This document shows, piece by piece, positions 1-11,239 of a stretch of DNA of 31,815 nucleotides. Position 1 is the first letter of the stretch. Every line of letters starts with the position of its first letter. The notes below the pieces were generated by a model. The model was given only the letters and a program-made list of their open reading frames with translations, had not been told where the DNA came from and did no database searches. Both the position numbers and the translations under genes were made by a program. The DNA lies in assembly GCA_048213135.1 (NCBI GenBank), contig PS015276.1, forward strand, positions 37,958 to 69,772, read 5' to 3'. This DNA comes from Reclinomonas americana ATCC 50394 (taxonomy: Eukaryota; Jakobida; Jakobea; Jakobida).

Positions 1-32
1 CTCCTCGTGTCACTCGTCGTCTCCTCGTCGTC

Positions 33-82
<50 letters not shown>

Positions 83-203
83 GCACTTCTCCCCTCCATC
101 CCTTCTCCATTTATCCTTTTCCCCTTTATCCCTCTCTATCCCTTCCCCTTCCCCCTATCTATCCCTTCCCCATTCCCCTCTCTTATCCCTTCTCTTTTTG
201 CAG
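1..203 (+). repeat. (CT)n tract and pyrimidine-rich intron end
   Basis: A pure (CT)n run covers about 34-76 and is followed by C/T-rich sequence ending in a good acceptor (TTTTTGCAG) at 203. This is the 3' end of an intron of the next gene. The first 33 bases are interrupted CGT triplets next to (CT)n, the same pattern seen beside assembly gaps elsewhere in this window, so the extreme left edge may be low quality. Confidence 0.8.
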
Positions 204-2771
204 ATCCACCAACGACCGCGCCGCTGGCATGGCCTCACCGACTCGCCTCCGCTCACCATCCCCGTCCCGCCGCTCGCCCGTGCGACTCATGTCGCCGACG
301 CACGAACGCCGCACGCCAGTGGCGTCTTCCACGTCGCCCATTCGTGTGCGTCCTCGTCCGTACGAGTATGGCACGAGTGGTGGCGTGAGTACTGGCGGAC
401 GTGTCGGCGGCGGTACCTCGCCTGTGTCTGCCGTGGCCGCGGCTGGAGGTGCCGGCTCACCCACTGCACGTGGCTCATCAACATCTTCCTCTGCTGCGAC
501 TTCGACGACCATCACCATTGCGCAGATGGTAGGCATCACATAATGCTGCTTTGAATCTCCTTTCCCATTTCTCACTCTCCTCTTTTCTCCCTTCAGCAAT
601 CACGCTCTGCCTCTGCGCGCTCGCCAACCCGCCGCGCCATGCCGGCCTGGAAGCCACCGTCACACCAGGTGGATCGCTCCACACTGTCGCCCGTGTCGCG
701 TGAGAGTGCCGTGGTCAGTGCCGCGACACCGACACGCGACTCGTCGCGTCGAGTGGTGTTTGATTCGACCGACTCCAAACCGTCAGCGGCCGCTCGCCAG
801 TCACCAGTGTCGTCGGCCGCGGCTGCCATTGCCGAGGCGCGAAGCCGCTCACCCGCTGGCGTGTCGCCATCACGAAGTCGCTCGCCGCTGGTGGGTCGGC
901 CGTCGCGCCGCCAGGCTGCTCTCGGCCCCGTGCCGACTGTCCTCCGTTCCGCCTCTTCGTCGGCTTCCTCGTCACCGGCTCGCTCGCGTGTCGAGTCGCC
1001 AGTGGGCTCGGCGCGTCGGTCCGCCGCCCCTGCCGCCGTGTCTCCCACCGCAGGTGGAACTCCGGCGGCAGCCGCCTTCTCGCCCGTCGCGGCAAGTGAG
1101 TCGATTGTGGCGGTCCACAACCAGGTCACACCGACGGGCGAGCGCGCCAGACCCTCGCCCGACACGGATCTCGTGCTGCAAATGGCCGAGCCGTTGCCGG
1201 GCAGTCCGCGTCGCAGCCCGCCCGCCGTCAACAGCAGTGTGGCAAACGGCAGAGTGCGACCACGTGCGCCGTCACCGCTGACCGCCACCACCATCCCCAC
1301 CAATAGCAGACTACCGATTCGCGCACTCTCGCCGATTCGTCGCCTGCGCCCACTGGCCGCCGCGTCGCCCTCCAGTTCGCAATCGTCGTCTCGCGATCCA
1401 TCGCCGTCCTCGGCCTCGGCTCGTCGCCCATCGCCGGCTCGCCGACCATCGCCCGCCACGCCGACCGCCTCCAATGGTCGCTGGGCGTCGCCGGTGAATG
1501 GCCGACGTGAGACACGCGAGCCGTCAGGGTCGTCAGGGTCGTCGTCGTCATCGTCGCGCACCAGTGTGTCGCCAATGCGCTCGACAAACTCGGTGCCGTC
1601 GCCCTCGGCGGCCTCGGCTGCCGCTCGCCGCCGCTCCAACTCGTTGGTGGCGCACTCGTCGCCCAACGCGTCGCCACTGCGCACGCGCCACAGCGAGCAG
1701 CAGTCGCCGATGCGACCGCACTTGCGTCGTGGTGCCGACTTGCTCAACAATGGCGGCAGTGTGGGTGGTTCGTCGTCGATGGGCTCACCGTCGTCATCCA
1801 GTGTGGCCATGTCGCCGGCCACGTCGGAGCTTGTCAGTGTGACGGCGAGGACGGCGATTCAGGGGTCGCCGGCGGGGAGGAAGACGGGAATGGATGTGGT
1901 GAGCAAAAGGGGGGAAAGGGGGTTAAAGGGAAAGGGATGGGGGGGGGGGGGGAGGGAGAAGAAGGAAGGGGAGAAGGGGGAGAGTGATAGGAGAGGGGAT
2001 GGGAAAGGAAGTGAGGCAGAGAGAGAGAGAGAGGAGGGAGGCGGGAAGAAGAAAAGGAGAAAGAGAAAAGGTGAGCTGAAAAAGAATGGGACGGCGAGGG
2101 TGAGTGCGTGAGAGTGCGAGAGTGCGAGATTGAGTGTCTGTGCATGCGTGAGAGAAAGACGCAAGCTGAACAATGAAAAAAGGAGGAAGAGAGAGAAAAG
2201 AGGAGAGAAAAGAGGAATTGAGGAGAGTGAAAGGAGGGCGAGCGGAAGAAGGAAGCAGAATGGGAAGCAGAAGATGATGTGTATGTTTGTGGCTGTGTAC
2301 AACAATGCACGAGAGCGAGCACGGTTGAAGAGAGAAGAGATGCTGGCATGTACGTGTGCGCTCAAGAAACGAGGAATTTGATGCAATATGATGAAGGGAG
2401 GCAGGTGGCGAAGTAGTTTGATGAGGGAAGTAAGTATGAAAGAGCTATAGACAAGAGAGAGAGAGAGGAGAGGATTAGTTCAGCCGTTGCATCCCACTTG
2501 TCCTTGTTCCCATTCTTCATTTCTCATCACCTTCTCCATGCAGCGGAGTGTGGCTGCGCGTCGCTCGGCCGCCAATGGATCTCCACTGCCTTCGCCGGTC
2601 GGCCGTACGGCTCTAAGCCCGGTTCCGTCCCGGCGAAACAGTCGAATCGGTGCAATGGTGCACGAGGCGTTGAGGTGAGCGTGTGTGTGTCTTTTCCCCT
2701 CGTTTTGTTGTGCCATACTCGCATGTTTATGTATCGATTGTCGCAGCGCTTCGAGCAATGGTCGGCGGTAG
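204..2771 (+). CDS. Ser/Pro/Arg-rich repetitive protein, 5' partial
   Basis: Proposed coding exons are 204-528, 597-1898, 2544-2674 and 2747-2771, joined by GT-AG introns whose phases agree; about 593 residues are visible. Base 204 is the last base of a codon begun in an exon left of the window, so the N-terminus is missing. The protein is low complexity, dominated by SP, SPxR, RSPSPSRRSP and poly-Ser/Ala stretches, with no recognisable folded domain. Such composition is typical of disordered SR-repetitive nuclear proteins and of proline-directed kinase substrates, but this is a composition match only. The last exon rests on a strong donor (AG|GTGAGC) at 2675, a 72-nt intron and a TTGTCGCAG acceptor, giving the end ASSNGRR and stop TAG 2769-2771. 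If that intron is retained, translation stops at TGA 2676-2678. The gene converges on the minus-strand gene ending at 2940. Function unknown. Confidence 0.68.
1899..2543 (+). other. purine-rich intron of the Ser/Pro/Arg-rich gene
   Basis: A 645-nt intron bounded by GTGAGC and CCATGCAG. Its first two thirds are almost entirely A/G, including a run of over ten G near 1940, and its last 50 nt are C/T-rich. The open frames across it on both strands come from this composition and are not taken as genes. Confidence 0.7.
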
Positions 2772-2939
2772 AAGGTAACCAGCAGTGTGTGTGACTAATT
2801 GTTATACTTGTGTTGTGAAAATTGAATGTATGCGAATGTGGAGATAACAAAACAACTTCTTCTTTTTCATTAATCAAAACACTCACTACGTATGGTACAC
2901 GGTGGTGAACCACAAACACAAACAAACACATTCACAATC
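2772..2939. other. convergent intergenic spacer
   Basis: About 170 bases separate the stops of two convergent genes. The stretch is A/T-richer than its surroundings (around 2800-2890) and must hold both 3' UTR and cleavage regions. No specific poly(A) signal could be assigned with confidence. Confidence 0.5.
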
Positions 2940-5540
2940 TCACGACACAGTCAGTCGCGGCAACTGGGTCGACGATTTGCCTCCACCGCTGGCGTCGGAG
3001 GCGTGCGGCGACGAGCGACTCGATCCCACCGACGAGCGCGAGTGAGTGCGACTGTTGGCCTTGGGCGGAGTGCCGGTCTCGCTGCCACGACTGCCGCCGT
3101 CGTCCGACGTTTGTCGCTGCCGTGCGGCACGAGCCGCCTCCAGATGCATGCGTGCGAGGGACGAGTCGGAGGGCAGGCGGCGATGTGTGCCTTTGCGGCG
3201 ATTCGCGCGAGGTGGCTCGGCGAGAATCACTTCGGAGGGTGAGTGCGGCACCGGGGAGATGCGAGTGTGACTGTGTGTGGCGGGAATTAAGGAGAAGGAG
3301 GGAGGAGGAGGAGAGGGGGGCAAAGGTGAGTGGAACTCACGTGGCTGGCGAGCCGACGGCGTCGGGGGAGAGCAGGCGGTCGTCGAAGCCCTGCGGGGAG
3401 GAGGAGGGATTGAGCAGGGGGAGGGAAAGGGGAAGGGAGGGAAACAAAGAGGAAAGAGGGAAACAAATTGGGTGAAACACATCGAGGAGACAAAAAGCAG
3501 CAAAGAGAGGTGCATGTTCTCAACAGGCAGGAGGAGAGAAGTAATCGCACAGCAGGGCAACAACATCAAAGAGGCACGATGATGGTCAGCTGGGGATTGT
3601 GTGTGTGAGTGTGAAAGGGAGACAGAGGCGGATGTTCTGAACCAAAAAGCGAAGAGGATATACAAGAACAATCAAATCTCAATGAGGGCAGAAACATCGA
3701 AGAAGAGAGTGATCGATTCCTCCTATGATCGCCCAACTCACCACCACTCCTGTCGTTGTCCGCCTCCTCGCACGCACAGGTGATGCAGCTGCGCAACAAA
3801 GTGATCAGTGCACACGCATCATCGGTTGCGCAGGCATTGCGACAAACATGACGAACCTTGCTCATCGACCTTGGGCAGCACAAACGACACATCGGTCGAC
3901 CGCTCTTTCGAGCTCACATCGTGTGCTGTTGCGGCGAAGAGTGAGGGAGACTGGCCAACGCGAACAGAGCAGCCTTATCTCACTCACCATCGGCGAGCGC
4001 CTGTCGCAGCGGAGTGATACTCATCGGTGGCGAACCGATATTCACAGTTTCTGGAGGGGAGGGGCCAGTTGGTGTGAACGGCGTGGTCGGTTCGTGTGCG
4101 GCGAGGGTCTCTCGCAGTGCGGCTAGCACTGCATCGACGCGACAGTTGATGGATCTGTGTACAAGTGAACATAATTGCAAATCGTACGTCATCCTGCAGT
4201 CCACGACACGCACCTTATTCTGGCGTCACCAGCGCGCTCCATGTCCACATCGTCACCCACAGCCGCACTGGCTGCTGCTGCCGACGCACTACCGCCAGCT
4301 TCATCATCGTCATCATCACCTGCACCGTCGTCTGGCAAAGGCAGGCCACCGAGCAGACGCGTGTAGTGCCCATCGACAGCTGCAGACAGATCGCCCGCCG
4401 CACCTCCCAGCCACGCCTGCACGAGACTGCCAATGGTCTTGCTCGCCTGCTTCACCATCGAGTCCAACGATCTGGTGGTCCGAGGACAGTGAGGAAACGA
4501 AAAAGCACGGACGCTCTTTTGACGAGAACACACGCAACACAAGATCTGCGTGTGCACGCTCAGCGATACTGCCGTGCATCGTCCGCGCCAACTCGGCGTC
4601 GGCAGTGGATGCTAATAGCTGGGCGCGCAGTTCGGCATTCTCTCGTTCCAACTCGATGATCCTGACCGACGACGACGAGTCGTGTGATGAGCCAGCACCA
4701 CCTGCGGTTGGTGAGTGGATGAGTGTGACATGTCTCTCACGTTAGCGAGAGCCATTAGAGACACGCACCGGCCGCCAGTTGTGACTGCAAGTCCTCAATC
4801 ACTTGCCTGTCGCGCTCCTTGTCGGCCATGAGCTCCTGCACGCGGTCCACCAATCGAAGGGCGTATGTCTGCATAATACGGCAAAGTGAGTCACTGATGC
4901 GAGAGGGTGAATGAGAGACAGAAAGAGAGAGAAAATACGAGAGAAGGGGAGAGAGAGAGAGAGTAAGAGGAAGAGACAGTGCAAGAGGAAGAGAGAGAGA
5001 GAGAGTGCAAGAGAAAGAGAGAGAGTGCAAGAGGAAGAGAGAGAGAGACGAAGTCCATAAGAGAGAGAATACAAGAGAGAGAGAGAGAGAGTACAAGAGA
5101 GAGAGAGAGAGTGTGTGTAAGAGGAACAGACAGTGCAATAGAAAGAGAGAGACGGAGTGCAAGAGAGAGAGGGATAGAGAAAGAAAAACGCGAAGCGAGA
5201 AGAACAAGTAGTCGATGAGTGTAAAGCAGATCATTGGCCAAGGAAACAAGACCAACGGGACTGCAATCCAAGCACTTGCCTGATTACCAACTGTCTCTTC
5301 CTCACGCTCGCTAACACAAGCAACAGAGGTGCTACAGCTCTCTTCTAGCATTCGTGTCGCTTCACTTAATCACGCGCTTGACACAAACAGACTTTCTACG
5401 GCTCCCAACCATCACTCATGTCTCTGAGACGAGGCGATGGACACTGCGTAGCCTGTGTTTGCGAAACCACTACAGCCACTGCCCTGTTCTCTCTTGCTGC
5501 AGTCGTCTCTCACGATATCGTTCTCAGTCGCAGATTGCAG

Positions 5541-5575
<35 letters not shown>

Positions 5576-8181
5576 TACACTTATCCTCTTTGCCCGGCTG
5601 GAAACCAATATCATTGTATTATCTCGCTCACTCTGTCCCCTCCTTCTCCTCCTTCCCTCATCCCTCCCCAATCCCCTCACCTGCACCACGGCCTGCGCAT
5701 CGGCCAACTCGCTCGTCTTGAAGCGATGCTTCTCCAGCGCCTGCTCCAGCTTCTGCACTCGCCTTCGCACCTTGTTGAGTGACGCTCGCTGCGGGGGGAA
5801 ATATCACACTCTCGTCAGCTCGAACACATCACCCTCGCCACCTTCGACACCACCACCAACACAAACCTGCGCCTTGGTGCTCTTCTCGGCATCCTTGCGA
5901 GCCTGCGCCAGCTGCACCATCTTCGCGTCCAGCGCCTTGGTCAGCTCGGCACGCTGCTTCTCCAGAGCGGCCTGCTGCGGCGTGGAGTCGAGGAGTTGTC
6001 GCTGGAGGCGCAACAGCTCCTCCCGCTGTGCGTGCTCCTGCTGCTGACTGCGTTCCATTTGGTCGGCACATGCCATGGCCTTGCGCAGCAGCACCTCCAG
6101 CTCGTCGCGCTCTGCGTCCATGTGCACTTCGCCGTCTGCCGCGGGCGGGTGCGCTGCTGCTGCTGCTGCTGCACCGGCCGGCGAGAGAACATTGGACGAC
6201 ATTAACGAGGGCGGCACAGAGGCGGCGCGCGCCGACGGTGAGCCAGGCAGCGGCTCCAAGTGGCGCCGACTGGCGGACAAGGCACGCGATGGCGACTTGG
6301 CCGGCGGCGGCATCATGTGCATCGGGCTCACAGGCAGATAAATCGAGGGGATGGAGAGCGGTGACAGTGGCGACCCCACTCCACCACCACCACCACTCGA
6401 GTCGCTGGCCGGCGGCGGCGAGGCCACGATGATCGGCGCCGGTGCGCCGCGTGAACCGTGGCTCGTGGCGCCGGGGGAGGAGGTACTCGTGGTGGTGATG
6501 GTGGTGGTGGATGGTGGCGATCCGCGTGGATCGTGGNNNNNNNNNNNNNNNNNNNNAGCTCGACGCCCAGGCCCCCCGCACGCACCCCGCCACCCGCCAG
6601 CGCATCTCCGCGGCCGCCGCCGCCGCCGCCAGCGCCAAACGCATCCCACTCGACGCCTCCTCGGCCATGCTGCACCCGCTCGCCGGTCTCGGTCCACCCA
6701 TTCCCTCGTCGACGCGCGGCAGCCGACGACCACACTCGTCCAACGTGTCGGCCACGGCCTCGACGCGCGCCATGGCCTCGCCGTTTGCCACCGAGCCTCC
6801 CGACGCCCACTCCCCCGCCAGTCTCACACAGTACGAGGCCGCCACGGTGTTGCGCCAGTACAGTCTGTGGCGGCGCAAGTTTGACGGNNNNNNNNNNNNN
6901 NNNNNNNNNNNNNNNNNNNNNNNNNNNNNNNNNNNNNNNNNNNNNNNNNNNNNNNNNNNNNNNNNNNNNNNNNNNNNNNNNNNNNNNNNNNNNNNNNNNN
7001 NNNNNNNNNNNNNNNNNNNNNNNNNNNNNNNNNNNNNNNNNNNNNNNNNNNNNNNNNNNNNNNNNNNNNNNNNNNNNNNNNNNNNNNNNNNNNNNNNNNN
7101 NNNNNNNNNNNNNNNNNNNNNNNNNNNNNNNNNNNNNNNNNNNNNNNNNNNNNNNNNNNNNNNNNNNNNNNNNNNNNNNNNNNNNNNNNNNNNNNNNNNN
7201 NNNNNNNNNNNNNNNNNNNNNNNNNNNNNNNNNNNNNNNNNNNNNNNNNNNNNNNNNNNNNNNNNNNNNNNNNNNNNNNNNNNNNNNNNNNNNNNNNNNN
7301 NNNNNNNNNNNNNNNNNNNNNNNNNNNNNNNNNNNNNNNNNNNNNNNNNNNNNNNNNNNNNNNNNNNNNNNNNNNNNNNNNNNNNNNNNNNNNNNNNNNN
7401 NNNNNNNNNNNNNNNNNNNNNNNNNNNNNNNNNNNNNNNNNNNNNNNNNNNNNNNNNNNNNNNNAAAGAGGGAAAGGGTGAGGGAAGGGAAAGGGGGACG
7501 GGGGTGGATGGTGGTGACAAACCTCGCGTTCGGGTGGGGAGGAGCGGCGGATGCCGGAGTTGGGGCGCACTGATGATGAAGGGAAGGAAAGGGGGAGGAG
7601 TGAGGGAAAGGGTGGAGGGCAAAGGGTGAGGGTGGAGGGGTGGGCGTGGAGAAGGGTGGAGAAGGGTGGAGAAGGGTGGAGTATAGAGGGTGGAGAAGGG
7701 AGGGCGGAGGAGAGTGGAGGGTAAAAGGTGGAGGGTAAATGGTAGATGGTGGAGGGCGGAGAAGAGGAGGATGAGAGGGTGGAGAGTGGTCAATGCAGAG
7801 AGAATTGCTAGAGAAACTCACTAACCTGTCGTCTTACAAGTGTGTGTTTGTGTGTGCATGTGTACGTGAGACAGAGATGAATCCTATCGCGCAGCTGTCC
7901 CTCTCTCCCCATTACCACACTCACCCCCACGCCCAGACTTGCCACCACCTCCTGTACCCAGAATCGGCTGCGAGGCCGACGACAACAGCGCCGGATGCAA
8001 CAACGACGACGGTGGCGACTGCGACGGCAACGAAAGCGACGTGCCCGCCGGCAACACCTTGGTGGCCTCCAGCGTGGCTCCGGCCGCCAACAGCAGTGTG
8101 CTGGGTGGGTGGCCGTGCGGGAGCACCAGTTGTTGCGTGTGCAGCATGGGTGGTGAGGAGGCGTGGAATCGGGCGCTCACA
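2940..8181 (-). CDS. coiled-coil protein with S/P-rich flanks, 5' partial and gapped
   Basis: Reading 5' to 3' on the minus strand, exons are 8181-7925, 7569-7523, an exon cut by gaps with its 3' part at 6536-5867, then 5788-5681, 4868-4769, 4701-4524, 4471-4214, 4154-3988, 3925-3857, 3788-3742, 3390-3341 and 3270-2940 (stop TGA at 2942-2940). Phases agree at every junction from 6536 onward. The N-terminal part is Pro/Ser/Ala-rich. A long heptad-like region follows (VQKLEQALEKHRFKTSELAD, RIIELERENAELRAQL), then an acidic patch (DDGAGDDDDDEAGG), then SP/TP-rich and Ser/Arg-rich C-terminal sequence. No catalytic motif is visible. It may be a cytoskeletal or nuclear scaffold protein, but composition alone supports that. 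The intron 4523-4472 is only 52 nt with a weak donor (GTCAAA), the least certain junction. The 5' end probably lies in or beyond the gap at 8389-9017. Confidence 0.72.
4872..5680 (-). other. low-complexity intron of the coiled-coil gene
   Basis: A long intron between exons 5788-5681 and 4868-4769. It holds imperfect GA-rich repeats on the plus strand (about 4915-5205) and a (CT)n(CA)n microsatellite (5541-5575). The long hydrophobic Ser/Leu reading frames here are products of the repeat. Confidence 0.7.
6537..6556. other. assembly gap (20 N)
   Basis: Exactly 20 N interrupt the coding sequence of the minus-strand coiled-coil gene. The same 20-N length recurs at 16205, 17087, 21087, 22433 and 28579, so it is a placeholder size. 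Confidence 0.98.
6557..6887. other. 331-bp contig between gaps, coding-like on both strands
   Basis: This piece lies between a 20-N gap and a 577-N gap and is open from end to end on the plus strand (ending QYSLWRRKFDG) and on the minus strand. Codon third positions coincide in the two readings, so G/C-ending codon preference cannot decide between them. The plus reading is S/P/A-rich with no Cys, like the flanking protein; the minus reading is helical and has several Cys and Trp. It is probably part of the coiled-coil gene, in unknown orientation. Confidence 0.6.
6888..7464. other. assembly gap (577 N)
   Basis: A run of N inside the minus-strand coiled-coil gene; unknown exon and intron sequence is missing. 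Confidence 0.98.
7590..7790. repeat. imperfect GTGGAGAAGG-type repeats
   Basis: Short purine-rich repeats with a clear 10-bp unit (GTGGAGAAGG) around 7645-7680 and degenerate copies on both sides. They lie within the intron between exons 8181-7925 and 7569-7523 of the minus-strand coiled-coil gene. Confidence 0.75.
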
Positions 8182-8238
8182 CTGCAAAAGGGAATGTGAG
8201 GCAAAGGAGGGTGAAGGGAAAGAGGAAAGAGAGACTGT

Positions 8239-8277
<39 letters not shown>

Positions 8278-9026
8278 CGTTGATCGCCTTGTTGCTTTCT
8301 TTCTTCTTCTTCTTGTTCTTCTTCCTCGTGTTCTTCTTCTCCTTCTTCTTCTTCTTCTTTTTCTTCTTCTCCTCTCTCTCTCTCTCTCNNNNNNNNNNNN
8401 NNNNNNNNNNNNNNNNNNNNNNNNNNNNNNNNNNNNNNNNNNNNNNNNNNNNNNNNNNNNNNNNNNNNNNNNNNNNNNNNNNNNNNNNNNNNNNNNNNNN
8501 NNNNNNNNNNNNNNNNNNNNNNNNNNNNNNNNNNNNNNNNNNNNNNNNNNNNNNNNNNNNNNNNNNNNNNNNNNNNNNNNNNNNNNNNNNNNNNNNNNNN
8601 NNNNNNNNNNNNNNNNNNNNNNNNNNNNNNNNNNNNNNNNNNNNNNNNNNNNNNNNNNNNNNNNNNNNNNNNNNNNNNNNNNNNNNNNNNNNNNNNNNNN
8701 NNNNNNNNNNNNNNNNNNNNNNNNNNNNNNNNNNNNNNNNNNNNNNNNNNNNNNNNNNNNNNNNNNNNNNNNNNNNNNNNNNNNNNNNNNNNNNNNNNNN
8801 NNNNNNNNNNNNNNNNNNNNNNNNNNNNNNNNNNNNNNNNNNNNNNNNNNNNNNNNNNNNNNNNNNNNNNNNNNNNNNNNNNNNNNNNNNNNNNNNNNNN
8901 NNNNNNNNNNNNNNNNNNNNNNNNNNNNNNNNNNNNNNNNNNNNNNNNNNNNNNNNNNNNNNNNNNNNNNNNNNNNNNNNNNNNNNNNNNNNNNNNNNNN
9001 NNNNNNNNNNNNNNNNNTCTCTCGTC

Positions 9027-9090
<64 letters not shown>

Positions 9091-9434
9091 ATTCTGCATT
9101 CCACATCGTTCTCTTTGCCTTTTATCAGCTTCTGGTCTTCTTTCCTCTCTTGCTCACCCTGCAGCTCGTTTCTCGTCTCTCACTCTCTCCTCTGCATCAT
9201 TCTCATGCTCTTTTGATCTCTTCTTGTCACCCGTTTCTCATCCTTTCATCACTTGTTCACTCTTGCAGCATGTTCTCTTGCCTTTCTCTTTGCCTTTCGT
9301 CTGCTTCTTCTCACCGTTCCCTCATCGCTTCCTTTCTTGCCTTCCTCTTGCCGCTCTCTCCCCCTTCTCTCATCCTTGCCTCTTTGCCTTCTCCTCATCC
9401 TCATCCCCCTCTCTCTCCTCCCACTCATCACAGC
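8182..9434. other. 5' region shared by two divergent genes, with gap
   Basis: This stretch separates the first visible exon of the minus-strand coiled-coil gene from the start of the DUF3431 gene. It holds a (GT)n run (8241-8274), CTT-rich sequence to 8388, a 629-N gap (8389-9017), a (CT)n run (9018-9086) and further pyrimidine-rich sequence. Promoters for both genes may lie here or in the gap, but no specific element can be named. Confidence 0.6.
8389..9017. other. assembly gap (629 N)
   Basis: A run of N entered from the left through (CT)n and left on the right through CTCGTCGTCTCT and then (CT)n, so the assembly broke in a dinucleotide repeat. Confidence 0.98.
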
Positions 9435-11066
9435 ATGTCCGTCGACCTCGTCGTGGCCTACTTTCGCGAAGACCTCCGCTGGCTGCGCCGTCTCCCGCCC
9501 ACCACCTCCGCCCGCACGCGCATCTTTGTGTACTGCAAGGGTGGCGCGGAGGCAGTGGCGGCTGCCGAGGCCGTGGCACGTGCGGCTCGCTATCGCCTCT
9601 GTCGCGACAGTGTCGACGATGAGGTGGCGGAGGAGGATGGTGAGCGGGCGACGATCACGATGCGCGTGTGCGAGTTGGAGAATGTGGGCATGGAGGCGCA
9701 CACGTATCTCACGCATGTGCGACGGTGTGTGACGGGGCGTGTGAGGCGTGTGGCGCCAGTGACGGTGTTTTGTCAGGTGCGCTGATTAGGAGAAGGGGGG
9801 TAGTAGGAGAGCTTGTCTCGGCGAGCGTTTCTTATCGAGAACTGAAGAGAGAATGTGTGCGTAAGGAGAACTACCAGCTACGCTCCTCCTGCTTTTACAA
9901 GCATTCCTCCATCTCCAAATTCCACCCTTTCCATGCTCTCTGTTTGTCGACTCTTTCCCTCCACCAGCATGCCATCATCTGCAGTCGTCTGCATCTTTTG
10001 AGATCATGAGAGTCGTTTTCTTCTCCACACATGCTCTCTGTTTGTCGAGTCTTTCCTTCCACCAATATGCCATCATCTGCAGTCGTCTGCATCTGTTGAG
10101 ATCATGAGAGTCGGTTTCTTTCCACCCACCGACTTGCATCATTCTCCAACCCCTTCTTTGCTCACTGAGCTCTCGTTCTTCTCCTGTCTTTCGTCATCAC
10201 CTCACGTTGCTCAGCTGCGCTGCTCACTCCACTCTCCTCTCCCCTTCCCTCCCCCTCCCCCTTCCCCTTCTTCCCATCCCCAGGGCCACCCCTTCGACCA
10301 CGCACCCTCCCTCAAAAAATTCCTCGGTGAACTCTCCACCGGCACCACCACGGTTGCCGACTTTTGCTGGCTCGGCTTCATCATCGACACGGACGACGAT
10401 CGCGGCCACCGACTCTTCACGCAGTGGAGCAAGAACCGCGACGGCCGCGAGCTGCGCACCGACCTGTTCCATCCGGCGCTGTTGGACGGCGAGCCGGCGC
10501 CGCCAATGCTGCACTTCTATCCGGGCGCCAACTTTGCCGTCGCGGCCGAGCGCCTGCTCTTCCGCTCGTGCGAGTGGCTGGAGCGGGCGCTGGAGTTGTC
10601 GGTCACATTTGCCGACGGCGCGCACTGCTTTGAGCGGTTGTGGGATCGAGTGTTTGGGTGCAGGGGGGTGGATCCGGCCGAGTTGGGCGGCAAGCTGTGC
10701 AAGTACATGAAGCCGGTGCGGAGGTTGATGGATGCGGAGACGGGAGAAGCTGTGGGAGAAGGCGGTAGTGGATCAATAGGAGAAGGCGGCAGTGGATCAG
10801 CTGGCTATGGAGACGGCGGGAGTGCGGCGACGGGAGAAGGCGGGCATGGCATTGTATCAGCTGCTCCTGGAGAAGGCGGCAGTGGATCAGCTGGCTGTGG
10901 AGACGGCGGGAGTGCGGCGACGGGAGGCATTGTATCAGCTGGTCCTGGAGAAGGCGGCAGTGGATCAGCTGGTTATGGAGACGGCGGGAGTGCGGCGATG
11001 GGAGAAGGACATGGCATTGTATCAGCTGGTCCTGGAGAAAGCGTCAGTGGATCAGCGGATGCGTGA
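9435..11066 (+). CDS. DUF3431-family protein with repeat-coded Gly/Ser tail
   Basis: Two exons, 9435-9776 and 10284-11066, are joined by a 507-nt GT-AG intron in phase 0 and give 374 residues. The start is the ATG at 9435, where strongly G/C-ending codons begin after pyrimidine-rich sequence. Residues 1 to about 265 resemble DUF3431: the opening DLVVAYFREDLRWL, a central ELENVGMEAHTYLTHV, the junction VFCQGHPFDH, and FYPGANFAVAAERLLFRS near the end of the domain. DUF3431 proteins occur in fungi, algae and other protists; their biochemical role is not established to my knowledge. From about residue 272 the protein changes abruptly to imperfect 26-30-residue repeats built on GEGGSGSAGYGDGGSAA and GIVSAGP, running to the stop. 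The tail differs in codon use (many GGA, GAA) and looks like an expanded minisatellite. The gene converges on the minus-strand deubiquitinase gene 173 bases away. Confidence 0.82.
9932..10121 (+). repeat. 98-bp tandem duplication in an intron
   Basis: Two adjacent copies begin at 9932 and 10030 with CATGCTCTCTGTTTGTCGA and run through CATCATCTGCAGTCGTCTGC to GAGATCATGAGAGTCG. They differ at only a few positions. Both lie in the intron of the DUF3431 gene, upstream of the real acceptor at 10283. Confidence 0.92.
10755..11060 (+). repeat. in-frame coding minisatellite
   Basis: Units of about 78 to 90 bases starting GGAGAAGGCGGCAGTGGATC are repeated three times, followed by a truncated copy. 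All length changes are multiples of three, so the DUF3431 reading frame stays open and yields the Gly/Ser tail. Unit-to-unit identity is high, implying recent expansion. Confidence 0.9.
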
Positions 11067-11239
11067 GCGCATTATTTGTCATGAGCGACGACTGCGACTC
11101 GACTGCGACTGGCAATCTCCTGTCTCGTCGGGAAGGAGACAGCGTGCCTGTGACGTGTGCTGGCCTCTTCGGAGCACCTAAAACGGTTGTCAAGTTCGCT
11201 TTACAGAACAATTTTTCTTCGGCATCAGTAAACGCAGTG

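Noticed and set aside
593-1822. 409-codon minus-strand open frame opposite the Ser/Pro/Arg-rich gene
   Set aside because: It is antisense to an exon whose frame, splice sites and SP/SR motif content support the plus strand; openness follows from high GC3.
5286-5351. Minus-strand exon (LEESCSTSVACVSEREEE-like) with a possible GC-AG donor (CAG|GCAAGT)
   Set aside because: Its best acceptor gives 65 nt, which breaks the phase 0 to phase 0 join between exons 5788-5681 and 4868-4769, and its codons lack the local G/C-ending bias.
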